In this document: piece after piece, positions 58,601 through 64,000 of the stretch
How the letters are laid out: every line of letters begins with the position of its first letter
Numbering within the stretch: the first letter of the stretch is position 1
Source: Amycolatopsis pretoriensis
GTDB lineage: Bacteria; Actinomycetota; Actinomycetes; Mycobacteriales; Pseudonocardiaceae
Direction: 5' to 3'
DNA length: 64,000 bases
Assembly: GCF_900107925.1 (NCBI RefSeq)
Contig: NZ_FNUJ01000014.1
Location: 1 to 64,000 of the forward strand
Notes under the pieces: model-generated
The model's database searches: none
Seen by the model: only the letters and a program-made list of their open reading frames with translations
What the model was told of the DNA's origin: nothing
Translations under genes and position numbers: made by a program

Positions 58601-58897
58601 CCGGCGCTCCGCCGGATCGCCGCCCTCGCCGACCGTCCCGCACCGGCTTGGCAGGCGGCGGACCGGCTCGCGGCCTGGCTCGCCGGCCACGATCCGGGCC
58701 GCTCCGAACTGTTCGGCACCGCTCAAGGCCTCACGGCAAGCCCGGCGGAGGCGTTGCTGGCAGCGAGCATCGCGAGCCAAGCGGGCCCCCACGCCGGCTG
58801 GCCACGTCCGTGGCGCGAACTGGTGTCCGCACTGCGCAACGATTCCGACGCCGACGTCCGCGAACGCGCATCGCAGATCTTCTTCGCTCCGGAGTAA
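55604..58897 (+). CDS. Large alpha-solenoid (HEAT-like) protein of unknown function
   Basis: 1097 residues with no signal peptide, membrane segment or enzyme motif. It is made throughout of Ala/Leu/Arg-rich helical pairs (for example RRLASLPGARIEDVEPFL, EAALAGLSRTDRPGAALGILL, RAARTIPPAELGAALRPVLAG) with the periodicity of HEAT/ARM repeats. Such proteins are usually scaffolds or sensors. It diverges from a winged-helix regulator. I cannot assign a function. Confidence 0.75.
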   Translation: MDMRALLARIDPLAAPARRRVLADTARALAGTPELTALLAELDAVPGLPRTWAAMMAVIAGDDTHLRRSLVSADALVAGLAMSHCARRGRHFDVLTAALPTAPLAWRHTLYRAVRATGATEWAQTLLPLVRIRFGDHEAAAVLPACEARTVTALLPELDFAVPNLAALARRHPAVVLAHLRRRLTEAGDAGRNATWARFGPALKHLVRHDPVQLVDLLSRSGPLTGLPAGTNRWLATAIAADPDRVAAILADPTRQIRFQPGRSTERSLRRATDESLTSLARTCLTDVTRLTALVRGLPPGRRATVLSGALGERNLQQAGLPMTMLDVLPWRSRHEQARRLLATRQVADHPDLRRQATARLPWPEAEPLLRDAIARPTAAERALGYPLLIGAAAATRDPDVVAGLLASLTRLANEQDPVRHAALAAVAAIPGWLLRSADPATLVKLATDAVQARDASWGTRQAVGTTAVDLVRQGTLAMRPGLVEGGLRILELSGGHAHTLTLHRLDRSLPRGAEHAVWSALRPRIASDARAGRYDLVLSLAAGLHRRAWTMPDLQTVVGEATGAADDNTVHRALQLWLAPPATRDERVEAVLRRDSSTITVTAVANAVSGRRTDLLDRVLDRPPRGRFATRGVRLVPTFGGSLRHWLPRQVARYAEVLADLATAPRKPVWERVSAVRRLASLPGARIEDVEPFLQDGEVAVVEAALAGLSRTDRPGAALGILLGHADTDRARVAVYAAGRAARTIPPAELGAALRPVLAGKKVTSRKEAIRLLAEHRVPGATGELAALWADPELHRDLRRAIVSAARRLLDDERAWQWLTEATGMTAVAAAVNEAVPLTIAEQHRARYGALVRAVAVNADSDTARIGLAAWPAWSLWDREGPAALVTLIGDLTSTATWRYAVEAVLTACAVTGDPAPVHDVVTTLVEKADVVVAGRDQPARQRLRLFLVRLAARLDASGEAMRTAVEQLSTTLAERAQYRTDALLLAVSALPGRGDLLPALRRIAALADRPAPAWQAADRLAAWLAGHDPGRSELFGTAQGLTASPAEALLAASIASQAGPHAGWPRPWRELVSALRNDSDADVRERASQIFFAPE

Positions 58898-58943
58898 CGG
58901 GCCGAACGCGCAGAAACTGCCTTTGAGAAGGGCACCCACGTCC

Positions 58944-59414
58944 ATGACGCCCGCCTGGCTACTCTTTGATCTCATGGGCGCACCGGATCTCATCGCGATC
59001 GACCACGACACCTACCACGCCGAGCATGTCGGCCGCACGGCTGACGGTCGGCAGTTCTTCCTGACCACGCCGTTCGAACCGGCTGCGAAAGGCCCGGGGA
59101 ACGAGTTCGTCGCCCTGTTCCTGTTCGACCAATCCGGACGGTTGCTGGAAGCCAAGATCGACGAGTTCGGGCCGCGAGCCCAAATGGATCGGGACCACCG
59201 CCAGAGTCGATATGAGGCCAGGCTGCGGGAACTCGGCCAGGTCACTTTCACTCGAATCGAGGTCGCACCGTTCGCTGTCGAGCGGTTCGGCACCACCTTC
59301 GGTCTCATCCCCCGGCCCGGCGACGAGGAGGACGATCCGTGGTGGGTGGAGCTACGTCCAGGCAACTACATGGCGTTCACCGAGCCCTGGGACAGCGGCA
59401 GGTACGACACTTGA
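58944..59414 (+). CDS. Hypothetical protein
   Basis: 156 residues, soluble, mixed alpha/beta, not recognised (LIAIDHDTYHAEHVGRTADG; WWVELRPGNYMAFTEPWDSG). It could be a small beta-rich protein of the DUF type. An ATG at 58974 is an alternative start. It ends directly before the decayed monooxygenase fragment, which is in the same frame, so the stop of this gene and the fragment may have been joined by a rearrangement. Confidence 0.6.
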   Translation: MTPAWLLFDLMGAPDLIAIDHDTYHAEHVGRTADGRQFFLTTPFEPAAKGPGNEFVALFLFDQSGRLLEAKIDEFGPRAQMDRDHRQSRYEARLRELGQVTFTRIEVAPFAVERFGTTFGLIPRPGDEEDDPWWVELRPGNYMAFTEPWDSGRYDT

Positions 59415-59420
59415 GCGGCG

Positions 59421-59612
59421 AGGCCCTGGGTGTGCGGCGACGCTGTCCACACCGCCTTCCCGACCGGCGGTAACGACGCGAACACCGCCCTCCGCTACGC
59501 CGCTACCTGACTTAGGTGTTCTGTCCGGGAAGGTTTCGAGTACGGCGCCGAAGCTCTGCGCCACAGCCTCGACGCGCTCTCTCCCTCGCCCGACAACCAG
59601 GAATCAGCCTGA
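59421..59612 (+). pseudogene. Fragment of an FAD-dependent monooxygenase C-terminus
   Basis: In one frame the bases encode VCGDAVHTAFPTGGNDANTA, then a TGA at 59508-59510, then ..GFEYGAEALRHSLDALSPSP to a second stop. The first part is the GD motif region of the PHBH family. The second matches the end of the intact monooxygenase at 32.3-33.4 kb (FEYGAEAVRHSLAALP). About 15 residues are missing between them and the N-terminal two-thirds is gone. A clear relic. Confidence 0.75.
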
Positions 59613-59636
59613 CATCGCGATCCACGACGCACGCAC

Positions 59637-60119
59637 ATGCCAATGAGCCGGGGGTCGTTCGGGAGGTTCGCCGACCAGCCGGTGCTGAGCGGCCAGGCGA
59701 CCCAGTACATGTGGTGGCACTGGCGCGTGCAGCACCGGTGGGTGCCCGCGCCGCCACCACCTCCGCCACCGCCACCCGCACCGCCGCTCGTCCTGACCGG
59801 TGACCTGCTGTTCGACTTCGACTCGGCGACCATGCGGCCCGAAGCCCGAGCGGTGCTGGCCGCCGCGATGCCGGCGCTGCGGGCGAGGCCGTCGACGGAC
59901 ATCGTGGGGCACACGGACTCCCGAGGGACCGACGAGTACAACCAGAGGCTTTCGGAGCGACGGGCGGACGCCGTGGTCGCGGCCCTCGTCGCCGAGGACG
60001 GGTCGCTCGCGGGCCGGCTGCACGCGTCCGGGCGCGGCGAATCGAAGCCGGTCGACACCAACGACACGCCGGCGGGCCGCCGGCGCAATCGCCGGGTCGC
60101 GCTCGTCTCGACGCCGTAA
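59637..60119 (+). CDS. OmpA-like peptidoglycan-binding domain protein without a signal peptide
   Basis: 160 residues. The OmpA/MotB domain is recognised by LFDFDSATMRPEARAVL, VGHTDSRGTDEYNQRLSERR and GRGESKPVDTNDTPAGRRRNRRV. It is preceded by a run of nine prolines (APPPPPPPPPAPP) and a Trp-rich segment (YMWWHWRVQHRW). No signal peptide, lipobox or membrane helix is present, which is odd for a domain that binds cell-wall peptidoglycan. It may be a 5'-truncated gene or use unknown export. Confidence 0.72.
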   Translation: MPMSRGSFGRFADQPVLSGQATQYMWWHWRVQHRWVPAPPPPPPPPPAPPLVLTGDLLFDFDSATMRPEARAVLAAAMPALRARPSTDIVGHTDSRGTDEYNQRLSERRADAVVAALVAEDGSLAGRLHASGRGESKPVDTNDTPAGRRRNRRVALVSTP

Positions 60120-60167
60120 TCCCAGCCCGCGGGCAGCCGTCGTTTCCTCGTGAAGCGGCGGCGCGGG

Positions 60168-60575
60168 TTATCGTTTGGGCGTTGAACGGCCGGCCTGCTC
60201 GGAGCGCATCGCGGACATGAGGCGGTCCCGCAGGGCGGGAAAGTCCTCGACGAGGGCGGCGGCCGCGGCCTGAGCGGCGTGTTCGGGGTCCGCTGCCGGC
60301 AGGTAGTCGGTGGCCCTGCCCAGTGCGGCCGTCAGGCGCAGCAGCTCGTCTTCGGTCTCGTCGACCAGGTCGCAGACCTCGGCGCCGCAGAGCAGCGCGG
60401 CCTCGTAGAGCGCCGAGTGGAAGGCGCGCTCCGCCCGGCGCAGCAAATCTGGCCAGTCGTTGGCGGCGACGTGGATGTCGCGGAAGAGTATTCGCTTGTC
60501 GGCGGTCCACCGGGTGAGCTCGGTGTACTCGCGCTGCGCCGACTCCTGCGAAACTGACCTCGCAGCGTCAACCAC
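60168..60575 (-). CDS. Hypothetical helical protein
   Basis: About 135 residues, start taken at GTG 60575; no ribosome-binding site is clear. Mostly helical and acidic (HSALYEAALLCGAEVCDLVDE, TEDELLRLTAALGRATDYL), two cysteines. Not recognised. The frame continues upstream without a stop, so the start is uncertain. A tandem 14-bp repeat lies in its promoter region (60609-60636). Confidence 0.5.
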   Translation of the reverse strand: MVDAARSVSQESAQREYTELTRWTADKRILFRDIHVAANDWPDLLRRAERAFHSALYEAALLCGAEVCDLVDETEDELLRLTAALGRATDYLPAADPEHAAQAAAAALVEDFPALRDRLMSAMRSEQAGRSTPKR

Positions 60576-60608
60576 GCGGCGAGGGTGCTCGCGCTCGGGG
60601 CGGCACCT

Positions 60609-60636
60609 AGTACTTTCGGCCGAGTACTTTCGGCCG
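60609..60636. repeat. Tandem 14-bp repeat AGTACTTTCGGCCG
   Basis: Two perfect, adjacent copies (60609-60622, 60623-60636). The unit contains the palindromes AGTACT and CGGCCG. It lies between the hypothetical gene and the secreted peptidase gene and could be a binding site or a recent slippage duplication. Confidence 0.7.
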
Positions 60637-60773
60637 ATGTCCGGGCCCGCAACCCCTTCGTAAGACGTGGGCCATTTCGGGGTTCTTGCCCTGGAGCCGG
60701 TTTCGCCGCCAACCACCGACCTACTGTGGCGGTGCTTGGTGATCTTGAACCGGAACCGAAGAGGGGAACCACC

Positions 60774-61907
60774 TTGCCCGTCCGAACCGGAATTCTCGGC
60801 AGAACCCTCGCCGCGGCGGGGACCGCCGCGGCTCTCGTGCTCGCCACCGCCGTTCCCGCGGCCGCGGCCGCGCCGTCCACCGTCGAGCAGGACGTCGCGC
60901 AGCTCTACCAAGATGTCATCGATCTTTACAACGGCTTGCCCGACAGCGCTCTGCGTGGTGTGGACCGGCTCATCGAGTCGCCCGTTCCGCGGATCGGTCC
61001 GCGGAGCCGGGCCGCGGCCGGCCCGATTCCGGGCTGCACCGAGGGTTCGCTGCTGACCTACGCGAACAAGCTCGCGGCACAGCTCACCCCGCTCGAAGGC
61101 CAAGCGCTCGACGCGTTGTCGGGCCTCAGCCAGCTTTACGTGCAGGGTGTCGCCTCCGACAAGACCCCGCAGGTCTTCGGCAGCGACGGCCAGTACACCC
61201 CGCGCGCCACCACCACGATCGACAAGCTGCGTGCCTTCTGGGACATCGAAAGCTGGAACATCCAGCTCGTCGCCTGGAAGGGCACCGATCTCGGCAGCCA
61301 GGCGAAGATGGCGCAGACCTTCAGCCTCGGCCTCGCGCCGGCGAAGGTGAAGGACGCCGCCGCGCTCGCCACCAAGGTGCTCTACGAAGTGCCGGCCATG
61401 CAGGGCGGCCGCAACCCGCTGATCACCCTGAACGCGTTCTCCGCCCCGGCCGGCAGCCTCGGCGGCAAGCGCGTGGCGCTCGGCGACGGCCTGCTCGACA
61501 CCGTCAACATCCTCGGCTTCGACGACGTTTCGGTGGAGTCCGTCGTCGGCCACGAGTACGGCCACCAGGTCGACTTCGCGCACGAAAACTACCCGCGCAA
61601 CGAGTCCTCCGAGATGGGGCCGGACGCCTACGGCGGCTACTTCGTCGCGCACGCCAAGGGCTTCGCGTGGGACGCCCGCACCCAGCAGGAGGTCACCTAC
61701 CTGGACGCCTCCATCGGCGACTGCTACCACAGCCACGGCACGCCGGACCAGCGCAAGGCCGCCGGCGCCTGGGGTGAGAAGCAGGCGACGAGCCAGGGCA
61801 ACCCGAACCGGATCGTCCCGTCCGCCACGATGATCGAGAAGTTCCAGAAGGAATACCCGAAGCTGATGCCGCCTGCCCCGTCGCAGGTGGCCGCGGCTCG
61901 CGGCTGA
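60774..61907 (+). CDS. Secreted HExxH zinc metallopeptidase
   Basis: 377 residues from TTG 60774, with GAGGGG seven bases upstream. The signal peptide is about 31 residues (ends VPAAAAAP). The zinc motif HEYGHQ is at residues 260-265 in ESVVGHEYGHQVDFAHENY. The third ligand is not certain; an Asp/Glu-rich ESSEMGPDAYGGYFVAH segment follows. The long N-terminal region before it (residues ~35-240) has no known domain. The upstream in-frame extension lacks a ribosome-binding site. It ends just before a strong terminator. Confidence 0.8.
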   Translation: MPVRTGILGRTLAAAGTAAALVLATAVPAAAAAPSTVEQDVAQLYQDVIDLYNGLPDSALRGVDRLIESPVPRIGPRSRAAAGPIPGCTEGSLLTYANKLAAQLTPLEGQALDALSGLSQLYVQGVASDKTPQVFGSDGQYTPRATTTIDKLRAFWDIESWNIQLVAWKGTDLGSQAKMAQTFSLGLAPAKVKDAAALATKVLYEVPAMQGGRNPLITLNAFSAPAGSLGGKRVALGDGLLDTVNILGFDDVSVESVVGHEYGHQVDFAHENYPRNESSEMGPDAYGGYFVAHAKGFAWDARTQQEVTYLDASIGDCYHSHGTPDQRKAAGAWGEKQATSQGNPNRIVPSATMIEKFQKEYPKLMPPAPSQVAAARG

Positions 61908-61914
61908 ACGACGA

Positions 61915-61953
61915 CGGGCCGGCTCCCTCGCTTCGGGGGAGCCGGCCCGTTTT
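61915..61953 (+). terminator. Rho-independent terminator of the metallopeptidase gene
   Basis: CGGGCCGGCTCCC (61915-61927) pairs perfectly with GGGAGCCGGCCCG (61937-61949) around a 9-base loop, followed by TTTT (61950-61953). The stem begins 8 bases after the stop codon. The clearest intrinsic terminator in the window. Confidence 0.88.
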
Positions 61954-62286
61954 GTTCAGCCGGCGAGGGTCTGGGTGATCTGACCCGTCGTGTCCGAAGT
62001 GGACTTGCCCCGGCTTCGGCCGTGAGCCTCGACGACGTGTTGTTCAGCGCCCAGGTCCATCCACAGTGGACTGACCACCGCACGAGCCGGCCGGAATCGC
62101 GGCCGTCCGGACCTCAGGACGGCCTACGCACCGGCGCCACGACCCGGGTAATGCCGTCGTCCGCCCGGCGGTCTCGGGCAGCGAGGGCGCGGACTGTCAC
62201 CACCGCCTACCCGTTCGGTCGATTGCCGACGATCGGTTGACCGGCAAATAATTTCCGGTAGTCGATACTTTCAGTGAGGAGCCGAA
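61954..62286. other. 333-base intergenic region with DUF742 promoter candidate
   Basis: No supported gene. It holds one copy of the recurrent palindrome (TCCACAGTGGAC, 62060-62071) and, near its end, a TTGACC (62237-62242) with TAGTCG (62259-62264) 16 bases later as a possible promoter of the DUF742 gene. Confidence 0.5.
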
Positions 62287-62658
62287 GTGGAGCCGCCGTT
62301 GGGGCTCGACCCGGACACGGCAGATCTCGTCCGGCCGTACTTCCGCACCCATGGACGTACGCGGCCCACGCGCACGCTCCCCGTCGAAACACTCATCTCG
62401 GCCACCGAACGAGGCCGCACCCCGGAGCACGCCTGCTCCCGCGAAGAGGCCGCGATCTGCCTCCTGTGCCGCTCCTCGCAATCGGTCGCGGAAATCGCGG
62501 CGTACCGGCGGATTCCCCTGGGCGTCGCACGGGTCCTGGTGTCCGACCTCGCCGACCGGGGCCTGGTGGCCGTCCAAGACGCGCAGCTCGCCCCCGGCGA
62601 TCGTCCCAGCATCGACTTCATGGAGCGGGTTCTTCGCGGTCTTCACGCGATGACGTGA
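62287..62658 (+). CDS. DUF742 protein
   Basis: 123 residues. Signature segments LVRPYFRTHGRTRPTRTLPV and CRSSQSVAEIAAYRRIPLGVARVLVSDL belong to DUF742, normally the third gene of conservon operons (sensor kinase, roadblock, DUF742, small GTPase). None of those partners is present here. The GTG start has GAGGAG five bases upstream. The 3' end overlaps the convergent DeoR gene by 16 bases. Confidence 0.87.
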   Translation: MEPPLGLDPDTADLVRPYFRTHGRTRPTRTLPVETLISATERGRTPEHACSREEAAICLLCRSSQSVAEIAAYRRIPLGVARVLVSDLADRGLVAVQDAQLAPGDRPSIDFMERVLRGLHAMT

Positions 62659-63470
62659 CCACCGGGTGCGGGCACGTCGACGAGCGTCACCCGCACTCCC
62701 GACGCACGAATCGCCGCCACGCTGCCCGCGTCGGCCGATGAATCCGTGATCAGCTCGTCGACCTCGGTGATGTCCCCGATCCGCGCCAGCGTTCGCTTGC
62801 CGAGCTTGCTGCCGTCCGCGATGACGACCACTCGTTGCGCACGGGCGAGCATCGCGCGGTTCGTTCGCGCCTCGTTCTCGTCGTGGGTGGTGATGCCGCC
62901 CGCCGCGTCGATGCCGTCGACTCCGATGAAGGCCGTGCCGATGTTGATCGACGCCAGCACCTGCTCCGCCCACGGGCCGACGAGCTCGTAGGACCGCGGA
63001 CGGGAGACACCGCCGACGACGACGAGCTTCACCCGGGGCCGCAGCACGATCTCCATGGCCGTGTTCAGCGCGTTGGTCACCACGGTGAGGTCCGCGCGGT
63101 CGGGCAGCTCCTTCGCCAGTTCGCCCGTGGTCGTGCCGCCGGTCAGCGCGATCACGTGCGGCCCCGCGGGGAGCCGGCGCACCGCCTGCCGGGCGATCGC
63201 GCGCTTCGCGTCCCTCGACCGCCCTTCCCGGTACCGGACCGGCAGCTCGCCGGCCACCCCCTGGGCCAGCGCGCCGCCGTGGGTCCGGGTCAGCAGCCGC
63301 TGGTCCTCCAGCGCCGTCAGGTCCCGGCGCAGCGTGGCCTCGGAGACGCCGAACCGGCGCGCGAGCTCACCGACGCGCAGGCGGCCCGTTTCGCCCAGTT
63401 CGCGCACCATCTCCGCCATCCGCTCGGACCGGGGCGCACGCCCACGGGCCCGCACATCAGCAAGGTCCAT
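62643..63470 (-). CDS. DeoR-family repressor of sugar metabolism
   Basis: 275 residues. The helix-turn-helix is RVGELARRFGVSEATLRRDLTALEDQRLLTRTHGG (~30-65, read in two segments: RVGELARRFGVSEATLRRDL and the wing TRTHGG). The sensor domain contains LTGGTTTGELAKEL and FIGVDGIDAAGGITTHDENEA, the usual phospho-sugar-binding domain. A TATAGT -10 (63484-63479) puts the transcript start about two bases before the ATG, so it is probably leaderless. It diverges from an AgaS-like gene. Confidence 0.87.
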   Translation of the reverse strand: MDLADVRARGRAPRSERMAEMVRELGETGRLRVGELARRFGVSEATLRRDLTALEDQRLLTRTHGGALAQGVAGELPVRYREGRSRDAKRAIARQAVRRLPAGPHVIALTGGTTTGELAKELPDRADLTVVTNALNTAMEIVLRPRVKLVVVGGVSRPRSYELVGPWAEQVLASINIGTAFIGVDGIDAAGGITTHDENEARTNRAMLARAQRVVVIADGSKLGKRTLARIGDITEVDELITDSSADAGSVAAIRASGVRVTLVDVPAPGGHVIA

Positions 63471-63489
63471 AACTGCACACTATACAGGT

Positions 63490-63567
63490 TTTCGCGCACT
63501 TTCGCGCATCGATCCGACAACTCACCAGCGGCAACGCGGCAAACGAACATCCGCGATGCTCGTTTGC
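63490..63567. promoter_or_regulatory. DeoR/AgaS divergent operator region
   Basis: Two sites are seen: TTTCGCGCA twice, ten bases apart (63490-63498 and 63500-63508), and an inverted repeat GCAAACGA (63539-63546) / TCGTTTGC (63560-63567). Phosphosugar-sensing DeoR proteins bind TTTCG-rich direct repeats, so the first set is the better candidate for autorepression and the second for control of the isomerase gene. Confidence 0.6.
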
Positions 63568-63652
63568 GCGGAAACTCTTGCTCACCGGTCACGGCACGAC
63601 GTACCACTTGGCGGAGCCGGCCGAACCGGCCGCGACCCGAAAGGTGATGTGG

Positions 63653-64000
63653 GTGGAGCACGAAGAGCAGCCGGACGAAAGCCGCACCGCCGCCGAGATC
63701 CGGCAGCAACCCGGCACGTGGCCCGAGGTGGCGCGGACCGTCGCCGCCGCGCGGGCCGACATCGAACGCCTGCTCGGCGACGCGCTCGTCGACCCGCGGA
63801 CCCGGATCGTCCTGACCGGCGCGGGGACCTCGGCCTACATCGGGGAAGTCGTGGCCCCCGACCTCGCCCGGCACCTCGGCCGGCCGATCGAGCCGATCGC
63901 GACGACGGACATCGTCGCCGACCCGCGCTCCGTCGCCGATGACCGGCCGGTGCTGCTGGTGTCGTTCGCCCGCAGCGGCGACAGCCCCGAGTCGTCCGCC
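63653..64000 (+). CDS. SIS-domain sugar isomerase/deaminase, AgaS-like (3' end outside window)
   Basis: 116 codons visible. RTAAEIRQQPGTWPEV and IVLTGAGTSAYIGEVVAPDL, then TTDIVADPRS and LVSFARSGDSPES, match the AgaS (tagatose/galactosamine-6-phosphate ketose isomerase) N-half, with the SIS phosphate-binding loop GAGTSAYIG. The GTG at 63653 has AAGG eight bases upstream. ATG 63647 and GTG 63644 are in frame alternatives. The divergent DeoR-type repressor fits amino-sugar use. Confidence 0.82.
   Translation, partial: MEHEEQPDESRTAAEIRQQPGTWPEVARTVAAARADIERLLGDALVDPRTRIVLTGAGTSAYIGEVVAPDLARHLGRPIEPIATTDIVADPRSVADDRPVLLVSFARSGDSPESSA

Noticed and set aside
61724..62083. Minus-strand frame over the peptidase terminator
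   Set aside because: It reads through a strong intrinsic terminator and has no recognisable start signals.
1..64000. CRISPR arrays, insertion sequences, phage genes or attachment sites
   Set aside because: No regularly spaced repeats, transposase, integrase or phage structural genes (other than the encapsulin shell) were seen.

Overview
The window reads as chromosomal DNA of a high-GC actinomycete. It is GC-rich, uses many GTG and TTG starts, and packs genes into operons joined by 4-base start/stop overlaps. Leaderless promoters and genus-type families (AfsR/SARP, DUF742, XRE-MmyB, CGNR, family 2B encapsulin) fit this. A palindrome TCCAC(A/T)GTGGA that recurs through the window, together with the gene content, points to Amycolatopsis or a close relative in the Pseudonocardiaceae. 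The genus is an inference, not a proven assignment. I found no tRNA, rRNA, CRISPR array, insertion sequence or prophage.

Layout. 1-4.1 kb: the end of a cyclic-nucleotide-domain encapsulin shell gene, a secreted xylan-type glucuronoyl esterase with a cellulose-binding domain, and an SDR/darcynin pair. 4.1-9.4 kb: a coupled hydroxyproline catabolic operon (epimerase, DapA-type deaminase, three-part D-hydroxyproline dehydrogenase) with its XRE-cupin regulator. 9.5-17.7 kb: a PLP lyase and MFS exporter facing an ArsR regulator across a 51-bp palindrome, a DUF2235 hydrolase, an MHS symporter, and an NmrA-like/AraC divergent pair. 17.7-20.6 kb: a Tat-exported phospholipase C, a MarR regulator and a hairpin array. 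20.6-28.1 kb: a carotenoid cluster (Rieske oxygenase diverging from crtE-I-B-Yc-Yd-T-U) predicted to make an aromatic carotenoid.

28-41 kb is a run of small regulator/enzyme modules: ArsR-MFS, TetR-FAD monooxygenase, CGNR-epoxide hydrolase, TetR-ketopantoate reductase-like and GlxA-dienelactone hydrolase. Most have clear palindromic operators in the divergent promoter. A secreted M1 peptidase lies among them.

41-55.5 kb is the most accessory-looking part. It holds a SERAC1-like hydrolase/NB-ARC/TPR protein (a STAND architecture, possibly defence) diverging from a membrane-anchored ricin-fold protein. It also holds an AfsR-type SARP regulator between small secreted cysteine-containing proteins, a serine hydrolase, and a secreted-protein pair that may use a CTG start. 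55.5-64 kb holds a large alpha-solenoid protein, a decayed FAD-monooxygenase fragment, an OmpA-like domain protein without a signal peptide, a secreted HExxH peptidase with a clear terminator, an orphan DUF742 gene, and a DeoR regulator diverging from an AgaS-like sugar isomerase cut by the window end.

The best candidates for undescribed biology are the hydrolase-NB-ARC-TPR/ricin pair (41.3-45.2 kb), the Thr-Gly microsatellite inside a CBM2 domain (2.65-2.77 kb), the Rieske-linked carotenoid cluster, and the CTGA-coupled secreted pair at 53.6-54.5 kb.
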